From Leptospira bouyouniensis (GTDB lineage: Bacteria; Spirochaetota; Leptospiria; Leptospirales; Leptospiraceae): a DNA stretch of 64,000 bases. Below are positions 26,894-35,506 of the stretch, in pieces. Made by a program: the position numbers and the translations under genes. The stretch spans positions 744,001 to 808,000 of the forward strand of contig NZ_RQFT01000003.1 in NCBI RefSeq assembly GCF_004769525.1. The letters run 5' to 3'. The first letter of the stretch is position 1, and every line of letters starts with the position of its first letter. Below the pieces are notes generated by a model. That model worked only from the letters and a program-made list of their open reading frames with translations. It was not told the origin of the DNA and made no database searches.

Positions 26894-28561
26894 TTAGTAA
26901 CTGCCGCCACTTCCCCCTCCGCCAGAAGATCCACCTCCAAAACTACCACCACCTCCTCCGCCGCCACTGCTGCCAGAGCCAGAACTACTTTTTTGTTTTT
27001 TGGGAATTGTTTCGTATTCTATGGCATTGTGTTTGCAATGGGCACAATTTCGTTTTACTTCTACCTTCCCCGAACTACTGTAAGTTGCCGGAGATAAAAC
27101 ACGACTGGATTTACATACAAAGGTTTCAAATTTACACTCAGGACAAACTTTGATTTTAGGAAAAGATGTACCTGTATAAATGTATTCGGGGCTGATATTA
27201 CGAAATTTAAATACGGAATGATTTTTACAACTTTCACATACCCAAACATCATAATCTACGGAGTTTACAATTTCTTCTGAAACTTGACCGGAAGAAAGAT
27301 GTTTGTTATCTGCTTCTTCGGAAAGTTTGGTCATCGTGTTCCCACAATGTTTGCAAGTCCTTGGTATATTCCGTATGGCTTGTAACCTTGCTTGTAACTG
27401 TTGCATACGTCGGTCACCAAAGAAAATAAAATATACGATTATACTTGCGATAATGAGAAAAATCGAAACGGGAAATAATGCTTCATCTAAGTACAAAGAG
27501 AGAGACGTGATGATAATGATAAGGGGACTTATCACAAGTCCATAATAAAGAATAAAATCTGTTTTGTGAACGATATGGTATTTAGCGGTTGGAGAAGGAG
27601 TTAGCCAAACAATGATTCTTTGGAAAAAATTTAAGAAAAGAAATAATCCCAAGTAACCTAAAACGAATGTTGATTTGAATTGGAAAGACTCTTCTTTTTC
27701 TATTCTTTCTGTTTCTGCAAATTTTTCATTTAAGAGTCTCGATTCTTCGTCATTTAAGAAAAAATTGGGAGTGGTGTTGTACAATTCTATTGTTTGGTCA
27801 AGGATTTGTTTTTCTTCAGAGCTGAGATTCGTATAAGCCTTGCCTTGGTAATCATATACATCGGTGCGTTGGAATTCATTTGCACTATCTGAATTGGTGG
27901 GTTCAGAGCTAGTGTCTGTTAGAGCAAAGTTAGCTGTTCCATCTGTCACCAATTCTTCCACTGGGATTTCGGGAGACTTAAGTTTGTGAATGAGAGCGGC
28001 CACTGTATCAGCATGACCTTGTTGGAAATTATCTGCTTTAAATGCAGGGATGGTGTAAGTGTCAATAATCCGTTTGACCGTGGCATCGGGAAGATCACCT
28101 TCTAGTCCATAACCAATTTCGATTTCTACTCGCCTTTGGTCAATGATGTGTAAAACAAGGATTCCATTGTCTTTTCCCTTTTTCCCGATCTTCCAATAGT
28201 TAAACAAAGCCACTGCAAAGTCTTTTGGCACATAACTTCCGATTGTTGGAAGAGTGACCACTGCAATTTCTAATCCAGAAACAGATTCCTCGGCATTGAT
28301 CATTTGGTCGATCACAGACGTGTCGGTTAGGACTCCCGCACCGTCTTCCACCCAACTATTGCGGAGTGTTTTTGGATTAGGGACTTTGGCAACAAGGGTA
28401 TCAAGTGATTCTTCATTGGATTCGGAACAATTTACTGCTAAACAAATAAACAAAGTGACGAACAGTAAGGTTATGAACTTACGAATCAGCTGGGTTGGTT
28501 TAATGGTTGAGTTTGTTGTTTGGGAATAAAAAAGGATCAAAGAATTTGTGGAATGATTCAC
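26894..28561 (-). CDS. TPM-domain lipoprotein with zinc-ribbon-like motifs and Gly/Ser tail
   Basis: 555 residues. The N terminus has a long signal with lipobox LAVNC near residue 45. A TPM domain spans about residues 65-195 (VEDGAGVLTD, GLEIAVVTLP, GKKGKDNGILVLH, RVEIEIGYGLEG), as in the YgcG family. Membrane helices near 300-390 are followed by four C-x-x-C pairs (CKHC, CESC, CPEC, CAHC) that look like two zinc ribbons. The end is a Gly/Ser run terminating in GGSGGSY. TPM proteins are linked to membrane protein and phospholipid quality control. The GTG start at 28561 is uncertain. Both termini and the helices suggest one membrane-anchored protein with sensing and cytoplasmic parts. Confidence 0.75.
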   Translation of the reverse strand: MNHSTNSLILFYSQTTNSTIKPTQLIRKFITLLFVTLFICLAVNCSESNEESLDTLVAKVPNPKTLRNSWVEDGAGVLTDTSVIDQMINAEESVSGLEIAVVTLPTIGSYVPKDFAVALFNYWKIGKKGKDNGILVLHIIDQRRVEIEIGYGLEGDLPDATVKRIIDTYTIPAFKADNFQQGHADTVAALIHKLKSPEIPVEELVTDGTANFALTDTSSEPTNSDSANEFQRTDVYDYQGKAYTNLSSEEKQILDQTIELYNTTPNFFLNDEESRLLNEKFAETERIEKEESFQFKSTFVLGYLGLFLFLNFFQRIIVWLTPSPTAKYHIVHKTDFILYYGLVISPLIIIITSLSLYLDEALFPVSIFLIIASIIVYFIFFGDRRMQQLQARLQAIRNIPRTCKHCGNTMTKLSEEADNKHLSSGQVSEEIVNSVDYDVWVCESCKNHSVFKFRNISPEYIYTGTSFPKIKVCPECKFETFVCKSSRVLSPATYSSSGKVEVKRNCAHCKHNAIEYETIPKKQKSSSGSGSSGGGGGGGSFGGGSSGGGGSGGSY

Positions 28562-28595
28562 GATCTAAAGAAAATATTCGAGACCATTCCATTTG

Positions 28596-29166
28596 TCAAG
28601 TATGAGTATAAGCCGAATTGGGATTGGCATATAAAAAAATACTCCTCGGAGTGAGGGAGACTCCTGAGTCTGATGAACGGATTCTGGAATTCAAATCGAT
28701 TCTATATGTGGTACCATTGGAAAAATTAGAAGTTTGAATGTAAAAAGAGGAACTCCCCATAGTTAGGGCATCAAGAGATACACTCGGGATGACGGTAATA
28801 TTTTCGGCAATCCACTGTGCATTCTGTCCTTGTATTGGTCTAACCACATCTTCGGTAAAATTAAATTCAAAACCTTCCCCCCACATCGGTTGTAGCAGAA
28901 ACATACAGTCCATCCATTTCATTGGAGCGGTTGGTCACTCTTAGGATGGCATCAGTGACCGTTGAACCATTTTCATTCCGAATTTGACCTGTTAGTGAAA
29001 GTGCAAAGGGATTAGGAGATAATGTTAACAAGGACAAACTCGAAATAAGAGAGTATTCTTCTTTCGGTTCAGTGACGATAAATTTTTGGATGAGTGGATT
29101 CAAGTAACAGTTGGAAAGTTTTGTGAAAAAGGAAAGGATCAGTATCGATTTGAATCTTCGAATCAT
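28596..29166 (-). pseudogene. Lipoprotein paralogue broken by an internal out-of-frame deletion
   Basis: The 5' part (29166 down to about 28867) encodes a signal peptide, Cys followed by YLNPLIQKF, then a domain ending TTDVGGRF and a stop. The 3' part, in another frame from about 28880, reads FEFNFTEDVV, AQWIAENITVIPS and SLTPRSIFLY. Both parts align with the intact neighbour at 29305-30108: GGRF aligns to GGRFF there, and FEFNF to FEFSE about 90 residues later. So about 90 codons were lost and the join is out of frame. It is the third member of a tandem lipoprotein family. Confidence 0.75.
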
Positions 29167-29304
29167 GGTGTTTCATTGCTTTCGTTTTAATAGTAGTTTA
29201 TAAAATCTATATATTAAAATATATAATATATTAAAGTAATGTGTCAAGGGAAAATCGAGTTAGATAGTGCGTTCTTTTACTTTGTTAATAAATTCAGGAA
29301 TGCA

Positions 29305-30108
29305 TTAAGAAGGAGGTGGGTAAAAAAATCTAATTGTTCTCGGTGTTAAAGGTTTGCCCGTTGCTGAAAGAATACTTGATTTCAGTATAATCTCATAATT
29401 TGTATTGAAGGTTAAACTCATTGGAGAAATGGTAAGGGTATTACCTGAAACACTCATGACATTATCAAAAGAAGTTGCTGGAGAAACACTGATATTTTCA
29501 GAAATCCAAGCATTTACGAACTCATTTGCTAATGCAGGGATTGGTGGCTCTGAAAATTCGAAATACATGGAATTAATCGATGTCTCCACATTCCCATTGA
29601 GTAAGACTTGCATTAATACTCCATCAAGAGTATAAGCTTTTACCAAATCAAATACATTCGTCTGATCTGTAATATTGACTACGCCTAGTCCATTGATTTG
29701 AATCCCGGGAGCAGCTCCATACAAACTATAGGAAATTTGATTAGCGCTTTCAACATCTAAAGTAAATTCAAAATAATACAAATTCTCTTTATAGACCGTA
29801 AAAGAGATCTGCCCTGATTGATAAGGGATAAAAAATCTTCCTCCAACAACTGTTGTAAAACCTGGACTTGTTGATTTAGATTGCGGAGCAAAAGATTTTC
29901 CTGGTTGCAAAACAAGACCTGCCTCAGCCAGTCCATTGGGATCGATGATTTGTCCTGTGATCAAAAGTGATGGGCCAGAAAGACCCAAGAGAGCTAATGC
30001 GGAATTGTTTTCCTGTGTTTCAGGGGGATTTAACAGGGCATTGACGAGTGGATTATAATAACAAGAAAAAGATAAAATACAAGAAATGTAAAATAGAACC
30101 GATCGCAT
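29305..30108 (-). CDS. Ig-like-domain lipoprotein, tandem family member 2
   Basis: 267 residues. Signal peptide with lipobox LSFSC followed by YYNPLVNALLNPP; the C-Y-x-N-P motif is shared with both neighbours. One domain resembles a carboxypeptidase-regulatory or surface beta-sandwich (ITGQIIDPNGLAEAG, VVGGRFFIPY). A second, Big_5-like one ends with LTPRTIRFFYPP and contains AWISENISVSP. Such proteins are exported lipoproteins of unknown function. GAGGAAAC precedes the ATG. It lies between its intact upstream paralogue and its broken downstream one, all leftward, so a single transcript is likely. Confidence 0.72.
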   Translation of the reverse strand: MRSVLFYISCILSFSCYYNPLVNALLNPPETQENNSALALLGLSGPSLLITGQIIDPNGLAEAGLVLQPGKSFAPQSKSTSPGFTTVVGGRFFIPYQSGQISFTVYKENLYYFEFTLDVESANQISYSLYGAAPGIQINGLGVVNITDQTNVFDLVKAYTLDGVLMQVLLNGNVETSINSMYFEFSEPPIPALANEFVNAWISENISVSPATSFDNVMSVSGNTLTISPMSLTFNTNYEIILKSSILSATGKPLTPRTIRFFYPPPS

Positions 30109-30210
30109 ATGTTGTTTCCTCTTACTCTTTCTATGACGATTCTAATATTATAAGATGCTTGTAGAATACTCAAGTCAATAAATTGTAAAATTCTAAATTT
30201 CTACAAATTT

Positions 30211-31053
30211 TTACGGAGGAGTCTCTAGTCGAAATTTGACTGAACGTGGAGTTAATGGTATCCCATTTGCCGAATAAAAACCAGGACCAATTTGAACGGT
30301 ATATTCGATATCGTAAATCGATACATTCGTCATTATAATGATTGTATTTGGTGGTGATAAACTTGGACTCAGCAAACTCATACCTGAAGGTGTAACTAAT
30401 ACATTATTGGCAACTAACGTTGTCAAAGTCGAAAAATTCCATTCAGGTAGAGAATCAGAAAATGTAAGAGTTAAGTTAGGAGACATTCCAACATAAGTTT
30501 CATTATTTGCGGGGGAGGTACTAACCAGTTCAAATAATGTTGGTTTACTTGTTGGATTATATGGAATGAAACTACCAATTTCGTAGTTGATAGGATTAAC
30601 GTTTTTCACTGCAATGAAATCTGGTCCACCGAGATTCAAGGTAAAGGTAACAAGATCTTCCCCTAGTTCAGTGACACGAACCGTTGTATCTCCAGGACCA
30701 ATGCCCAAAAAAAACCTTCCAGTGGAATCCGTGGTGCCAGAGCTATCGGTTCCAAAATTATTACTTTCTGAAGCGATGACTGAATATTCTTTGTTTACCT
30801 GGGCATCGCCAGATCCGTTTCGGATAACACCTGTAATATAAATAGTGGTTGTCACTCCATTTAGTGCCAGTAAGAGACCTCCATCAAAGAGGCCACCTTT
30901 TTTCTCATCTTCTAATTTTGGATTCAATAATTCATAAACAAATGGATTGAGATAACAATTCTGAAACAACAGAAAAGGAACGAATAGGATGACGATCCCT
31001 TTTAAGATTTTACTCAAGATAAAAAAATGAAATGGTTTTTTATTCGGTTTCAT
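30211..31053 (-). CDS. Ig-like-domain lipoprotein, tandem family member 1
   Basis: 280 residues. A long basic N-terminal segment leads to the lipobox LFQNC followed by YLNPFVYELLNP. The mature part repeats the layout of the neighbour: a first sandwich domain (ITGVIRNGSGDAQVNK, TDSTGRFFLGIGPGD), then a Big_5-like domain (FELVSTSPANNETYVGMSPNLTLTFSD, VLVTPSG) and the shared end LTPRSVKFRLE. Big_5 domains are found in surface proteins; no enzyme motif is present. Local duplication explains the three-gene array. It is preceded by an exported coiled-coil protein gene on the same strand with only 21 bases between. Confidence 0.72.
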   Translation of the reverse strand: MKPNKKPFHFFILSKILKGIVILFVPFLLFQNCYLNPFVYELLNPKLEDEKKGGLFDGGLLLALNGVTTTIYITGVIRNGSGDAQVNKEYSVIASESNNFGTDSSGTTDSTGRFFLGIGPGDTTVRVTELGEDLVTFTLNLGGPDFIAVKNVNPINYEIGSFIPYNPTSKPTLFELVSTSPANNETYVGMSPNLTLTFSDSLPEWNFSTLTTLVANNVLVTPSGMSLLSPSLSPPNTIIIMTNVSIYDIEYTVQIGPGFYSANGIPLTPRSVKFRLETPP

Positions 31054-31074
31054 TTGTTTTTGTTATTTCTCAAT

Positions 31075-31896
31075 CTACTTTTTTTTCTTCAAAGCTTCTA
31101 AGTCTTTTTCAAGTTGTTCTAACTCGTATTTTTCTTCTGCTTCTTTTAACTCTTGTTCGGTTTTGATCTGTTCCACTGCTTCTTCTTTGATTCGATTAAT
31201 TTCGGAATCTGATACCATTCGAAAACCATTCCCTTCGCAGACGTCGACGATGATGGTTTTTCTTGTGATGGTGATGGCAAATCCACCAAGTAATGTGATT
31301 GCTAAGTCTTTCCAAGTGGAAGTTTGGCGGATACGGACAGGGCGACTGTCTTTCGGTAAAAGTACATTCCAATCAGGTTCTTTGAATCGAAGCCCACCAA
31401 ACAACCAAAAGTATTCTGGGTATTCTTGAAAGGTTTGGCATTTTGCCGATTCAGGGGCAAGGGTGATCATATTTCCATCGGCAACTGATGTGAGGACAAA
31501 GGAATCACGAAGGCTATGTGTAACCGTTGTTCCTTCTCCCTTTTTGATGCGATTTTCACTCTCTTGCTGTGCAAGAGTTTCACGGCGCTTTTGGATCTCT
31601 TCTTGTTTGGCTGCGATAGCTTTTTCTTTTTCTTGTTTCCTTTTTTCTTCTTCTTCTTTTCTGATTTTTTCTTCGTCAGCTTCGGCTAAGTCTTTGTAAA
31701 TGATTTTTAATACAGACTTTTTCGAAATTACCATGTGTTTGCCGTTTTGTGTATCAATTTCCACACTATCAACGTTTTGGTTTGTGATAATCCCTTTAAT
31801 GGATTTACCTTGTTTTAAAAGAATGGTTTGCACTGCATGGAGTGGTAATAGAAGGAAAAAAACAAAGATAAGAAACGTTAATTTGTACTTTCGCAT
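31075..31896 (-). CDS. Exported coiled-coil protein of unknown function
   Basis: 273 residues. A signal peptide (hydrophobic core then LPLHA) is followed by a short beta domain reading ILLKQGKSIKGIITNQNVDSV, similar to small Sm-like folds. A highly charged coiled coil of about 50 residues (EEEEKRKQEKEKA type) comes next, then a globular segment with two Cys (SAKCQTF and VDVCEGN), and a second charged helix ending in KKKK. I recognise no named family. It may be periplasmic, with the helices giving an elongated shape. It is the first gene of the leftward run that includes the tandem Ig-like lipoproteins. Confidence 0.55.
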   Translation of the reverse strand: MRKYKLTFLIFVFFLLLPLHAVQTILLKQGKSIKGIITNQNVDSVEIDTQNGKHMVISKKSVLKIIYKDLAEADEEKIRKEEEEKRKQEKEKAIAAKQEEIQKRRETLAQQESENRIKKGEGTTVTHSLRDSFVLTSVADGNMITLAPESAKCQTFQEYPEYFWLFGGLRFKEPDWNVLLPKDSRPVRIRQTSTWKDLAITLLGGFAITITRKTIIVDVCEGNGFRMVSDSEINRIKEEAVEQIKTEQELKEAEEKYELEQLEKDLEALKKKK

Positions 31897-32124
31897 CGAA
31901 TGAATTCCAATAAATCTAGGATTTGTCCTATATTAATTAGAATGTTTCTCAAAAGCAATTAAGAAATTTAAAGAATATGTGAAATAAGATGTCAAATTCG
32001 CAACAAATTGATCCATCGAACTGATGTTTATTCATCAAAATCATTTGAGAAAAAATAGGAAGACATAAATCATTACAATGATATTTGAATGTTGTTTCCA
32101 TTGATTCGAAACAGAGGAATAAAA

Positions 32125-33420
32125 ATGAACGATCACCCAAAATTGCACAAAGCCCTCCACTCCGTTCATCTTTGGGGTATGGCTGTTGGACTTGTGATTT
32201 CTGGAGATTACTTTGGTTGGAATTTTGGTTGGGCAAATGCAAACTTTTGGGAATTCGGTTTTGCAATCATTTGGATCGCATTATTTTACGTGATGTTTGC
32301 ATTGTGTTTTACGGAACTTGCAGCAAGTATCCCACAAGCTGGTGGTCCTTCTGCTTATGCTAAACGAGCATTAGGTGATACTTTTGGTTTTTATACAGGT
32401 TACCTTGTTTTAGTCGAATTCCTTCTTGCACCACCTGCGATTGCTTCTGCCCTTGGTGGATACATTCATTTTTTATTTCCAATTGTACCATCCTTTTATG
32501 CGGGGATTGGAATGTTTATCCTTCTACTGATGATCAATTTAACTGGGATAAAACAAACCGCTCGATTTGAATTGTTTGTAACCTTTATTGCTGTGATCGG
32601 ACTACTGTTTTATTTAGGTTTGTTATATCCATATACTTCGTTTGAGCGGATTCCAAGTTTTCCATCTTTGAACTCCATTTCTTTTTCTTCAGTATTCATT
32701 TCGATTCCATTTGCGATTTGGTTTTTTTTGGCTGTAGAAGGAGTTGCTTTGGCGGCAGAAGAAGTAAAAAATCCAGAGAAAGATATTCCAAAAGGTTACA
32801 TTGCAGGGATCTTCACATTACTTTGTTTAGCTGGAATGATCTATGTTTTTACAGCATCTGTTTCGAATACTGAAGAAATTGCAAAAATTGAATACCCTTT
32901 GTCATATGTATTGAATTCCTTATATGGATTTGAATCCATTTGGCCTATCCTTTTCACCTTTATTGGGTTATTTGGTCTAGTCGCTTCTTTATTTGGTATC
33001 ATTCTTGGGAATTCACGTTTGTTGTATGCAATGAGTAAAGAAAGATACCTTCCTATGTACTTGTCCAAACTGACAAAAGGTTCCCTTGTCCCTCAAAATG
33101 CAGTATTAACAGGTGGAATATTTGGAATTTTATGTATGGTATTTTTGGATACAGCTGAACTCATCACAATTTCTGCATTAGGTGCCTGTGGGATGTATTT
33201 ACTGAGTTTGGTTTCTTATATGGTGTTGCGAAAAAAAGAACCAAATTTGGATCGTCCTTACAAAGCCCCATTGTATCCAACTTTACCCATAATTGCGATT
33301 GTGTTCGGTTTGCTTGCTTTTGGATCTGTTTTCTATGCAGAACCAAATCTAACGATCGGTGTATTTTTAATTGGGATTGTACTTGGCATTGGATACAAAT
33401 GGAGCCAAACGCCTGTATAA
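32125..33420 (+). CDS. APC-family permease, ethanolamine permease type
   Basis: About 431 residues with 12 predicted membrane helices. The first helix reads VGLVISGDYFGWNFGW; the G-D-Y-F-G-W signature marks the ethanolamine permease subgroup of the amino acid/polyamine/organocation superfamily. ELAASIPQAGGPSAYAKRALG and GVALAAEEVKNPEKDIPKGY are standard APC segments after helices 2 and 6. AGAGGAA at proper spacing supports ATG 32125 over an upstream start. It would import ethanolamine or a related amine across the inner membrane. No ethanolamine ammonia lyase genes are in the window, so the substrate is inference. It ends 10 bp from the convergent cyclase gene. Confidence 0.82.
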   Translation: MNDHPKLHKALHSVHLWGMAVGLVISGDYFGWNFGWANANFWEFGFAIIWIALFYVMFALCFTELAASIPQAGGPSAYAKRALGDTFGFYTGYLVLVEFLLAPPAIASALGGYIHFLFPIVPSFYAGIGMFILLLMINLTGIKQTARFELFVTFIAVIGLLFYLGLLYPYTSFERIPSFPSLNSISFSSVFISIPFAIWFFLAVEGVALAAEEVKNPEKDIPKGYIAGIFTLLCLAGMIYVFTASVSNTEEIAKIEYPLSYVLNSLYGFESIWPILFTFIGLFGLVASLFGIILGNSRLLYAMSKERYLPMYLSKLTKGSLVPQNAVLTGGIFGILCMVFLDTAELITISALGACGMYLLSLVSYMVLRKKEPNLDRPYKAPLYPTLPIIAIVFGLLAFGSVFYAEPNLTIGVFLIGIVLGIGYKWSQTPV

Positions 33421-33430
33421 AAGTATTCGT

Positions 33431-35506
33431 TTAACTCGTACCAGACTCTAGTTTGAGACGTTCGATCGCATCTTTACATCTTTCAAAGAACAATCTTGAC
33501 ACAGAATCATCTGGATTTTTATCTAAAAGAGTCGCAAATCCATTTTTGGCTTCTTCAAAATCTTCTCTTCTGTAAGCATCCAAGGCAAGAGTATAATCAT
33601 CGATACAGGAAATCAAACGATTTGCTTTTTCTGGCTCATAACCATCTAACACTTCTACCACAAAAACTGAATCTGTTTTTCCTTTGATATTAACTCGGTC
33701 AAGTAATCGGTAATGAAAACCCAAAGTTTCAGAGGATTCTATAAAGGTTTCCGCACTAATCACAATTCGAGAAGAAAAAAGTTTTGTGATGCCTTCGATT
33801 CTCGAAGCTAAATTGACTGCATCGGAAATCACTGTACCTTCCATTCGTTTGTGTTCTCCGAGAATCCCTAAGGTTAAATTCCCAGTGTGAATGCCGATGC
33901 CTACTTCAATTGGGATGTATCCACAGTTTGCACGATGGTTGTTGTATATTCGAATTGCTTCTTGCATTTCGACAGCCGCTTTTACCGCATCATTAATATT
34001 ATTTGGAAAAAGTGCCATCACAGCATCACCGATAAATTTATCGATAAATCCATTATTATGCCGGATAATTGGTCCAACGCGCTGCAAATAACTATTGAGA
34101 AAGTCAAAGTTTTCTTTGGGAGTTAGAGTTTCTGAAAATTCAGTAAAAGAGCGAATGTCAGCAAATAATACTGTCATTCGTTTTTGAACTTGGTCTCCTA
34201 GATCAACTTGGCGAATGTCATTTTTCCCTAGATGGTACAAAAATTCAGTTGGTACGAAGCGACTAAAGGAAGAACTAAATTGTTTTTGTTCCTCTGCAAA
34301 TGCTAATGTTTTGCTTATGTTTTGGCGGACAATCCTACCAAAAGTAAAAACTTGTAAAAAAACAAATATGACTACGGTTGAAGGTGCAATGTAAGTTGTG
34401 TGTATGAATGCTTCCGCATGTAGTATATCATTGGTAGCTCCTACTAAAATAAGACCAATGCCGAATAACAAAGGTTTTGCTTCCATTCTGTTTTGTTTAT
34501 AAGCGCGTAATAAATAAAACAAAATGAATAATCCATTCAGGACAAAAGCAATTGGATAAAGAGAAGCTGTTTCTGTAAAATAGACGGGAGGTAGAAGGAG
34601 TCCAAAAGTTAAGATAGTAGAGAGTAGGTAAAAAAACTTTCCCACCTTTCTTGAAAAATCATTTGGAAAGATTGTATAAAAATAATGATAAAGTAGGGGG
34701 GCAGACCAATACCAAGAAAAATATTCTAAACGTAAAAGTAGCCAATACGGCATACCAACAAATTCAATAACAATTCTTTCCCCTGTTGAAATGGTACGGA
34801 GTAATACAGCAAGTGAAAATAAAAAGATCCCTAAGGTTTGTCTTCCATCACGATTGTAAAAATACATGACCAAAAAGAAAATTCCCACGAAGGCAAAAAT
34901 CGAACATAGAATTGTTTCATTCATTTTATGTTTGGTGAGTCGACTTTCTGCTTTCGTGAAAGGGGAAAGAACAATATCATTCCAAATTCCACCTTTTCTA
35001 TGAACATAATTTGCTACATACAAATCTATTGTAATATCTTTGTTTGGTGGCAAAACAACGATGGTAGACCGAACCATAGGAACAAATTGATTCGTATTAC
35101 TTGCGGGTATACCAGAACCACCATAATACTTTCCATCGATGTAGATCGCATAGGATGTATCTTGTTCATGGACAGTAAGTGCCATAGTCTCTTGGAGATC
35201 TTCTGGCAATTGGATATGCAATCGAAAGGTAGCATGCCCAAAACCAGAAATTTTTCCATACTCCATTTGGTATCCATTCCAATGTTGAGGCAAGTTTAAT
35301 ATCCGATCGGAATTATTTTCTTGGATGTTTGTTGGAGAAGTATTCCAATAAAATTTCCATTCACCCATAAGGGCGACAAATGGTTCTGATTGGAAGGAAT
35401 GATTTTTTAGATCGATAAACCCATTTTTAGCTTCTTTGTTGGTATTTCTTTCCTCTGATAAACAGCTAACGAGGAAAACTAAAGAAAATAAAATGAGTTT
35501 TTTCAT
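33431..35506 (-). CDS. Membrane class III adenylate/guanylate cyclase with 7TMR-DISM sensor
   Basis: 691 residues. The N terminus is a lipoprotein-like signal (FLVSC). Residues ~30-190 are an extracytoplasmic carbohydrate-binding-like DISM domain (GEWKFYW, LPQHWNG, YAIYIDG). Seven membrane helices occupy ~205-395. The cyclase domain follows: FADIRSFTEF and IGDAVMALF supply the two metal Asp (about 448 and 494), KFIGD has the Lys and SDAVNLASR the Asp that favour ATP. It should make cAMP in response to an external ligand. The ATG directly abuts the stop of the upstream GltB-like gene, so the two are co-transcribed, probably with the histidine kinase and response regulator further upstream. Confidence 0.87.
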   Translation of the reverse strand: MKKLILFSLVFLVSCLSEERNTNKEAKNGFIDLKNHSFQSEPFVALMGEWKFYWNTSPTNIQENNSDRILNLPQHWNGYQMEYGKISGFGHATFRLHIQLPEDLQETMALTVHEQDTSYAIYIDGKYYGGSGIPASNTNQFVPMVRSTIVVLPPNKDITIDLYVANYVHRKGGIWNDIVLSPFTKAESRLTKHKMNETILCSIFAFVGIFFLVMYFYNRDGRQTLGIFLFSLAVLLRTISTGERIVIEFVGMPYWLLLRLEYFSWYWSAPLLYHYFYTIFPNDFSRKVGKFFYLLSTILTFGLLLPPVYFTETASLYPIAFVLNGLFILFYLLRAYKQNRMEAKPLLFGIGLILVGATNDILHAEAFIHTTYIAPSTVVIFVFLQVFTFGRIVRQNISKTLAFAEEQKQFSSSFSRFVPTEFLYHLGKNDIRQVDLGDQVQKRMTVLFADIRSFTEFSETLTPKENFDFLNSYLQRVGPIIRHNNGFIDKFIGDAVMALFPNNINDAVKAAVEMQEAIRIYNNHRANCGYIPIEVGIGIHTGNLTLGILGEHKRMEGTVISDAVNLASRIEGITKLFSSRIVISAETFIESSETLGFHYRLLDRVNIKGKTDSVFVVEVLDGYEPEKANRLISCIDDYTLALDAYRREDFEEAKNGFATLLDKNPDDSVSRLFFERCKDAIERLKLESGTS

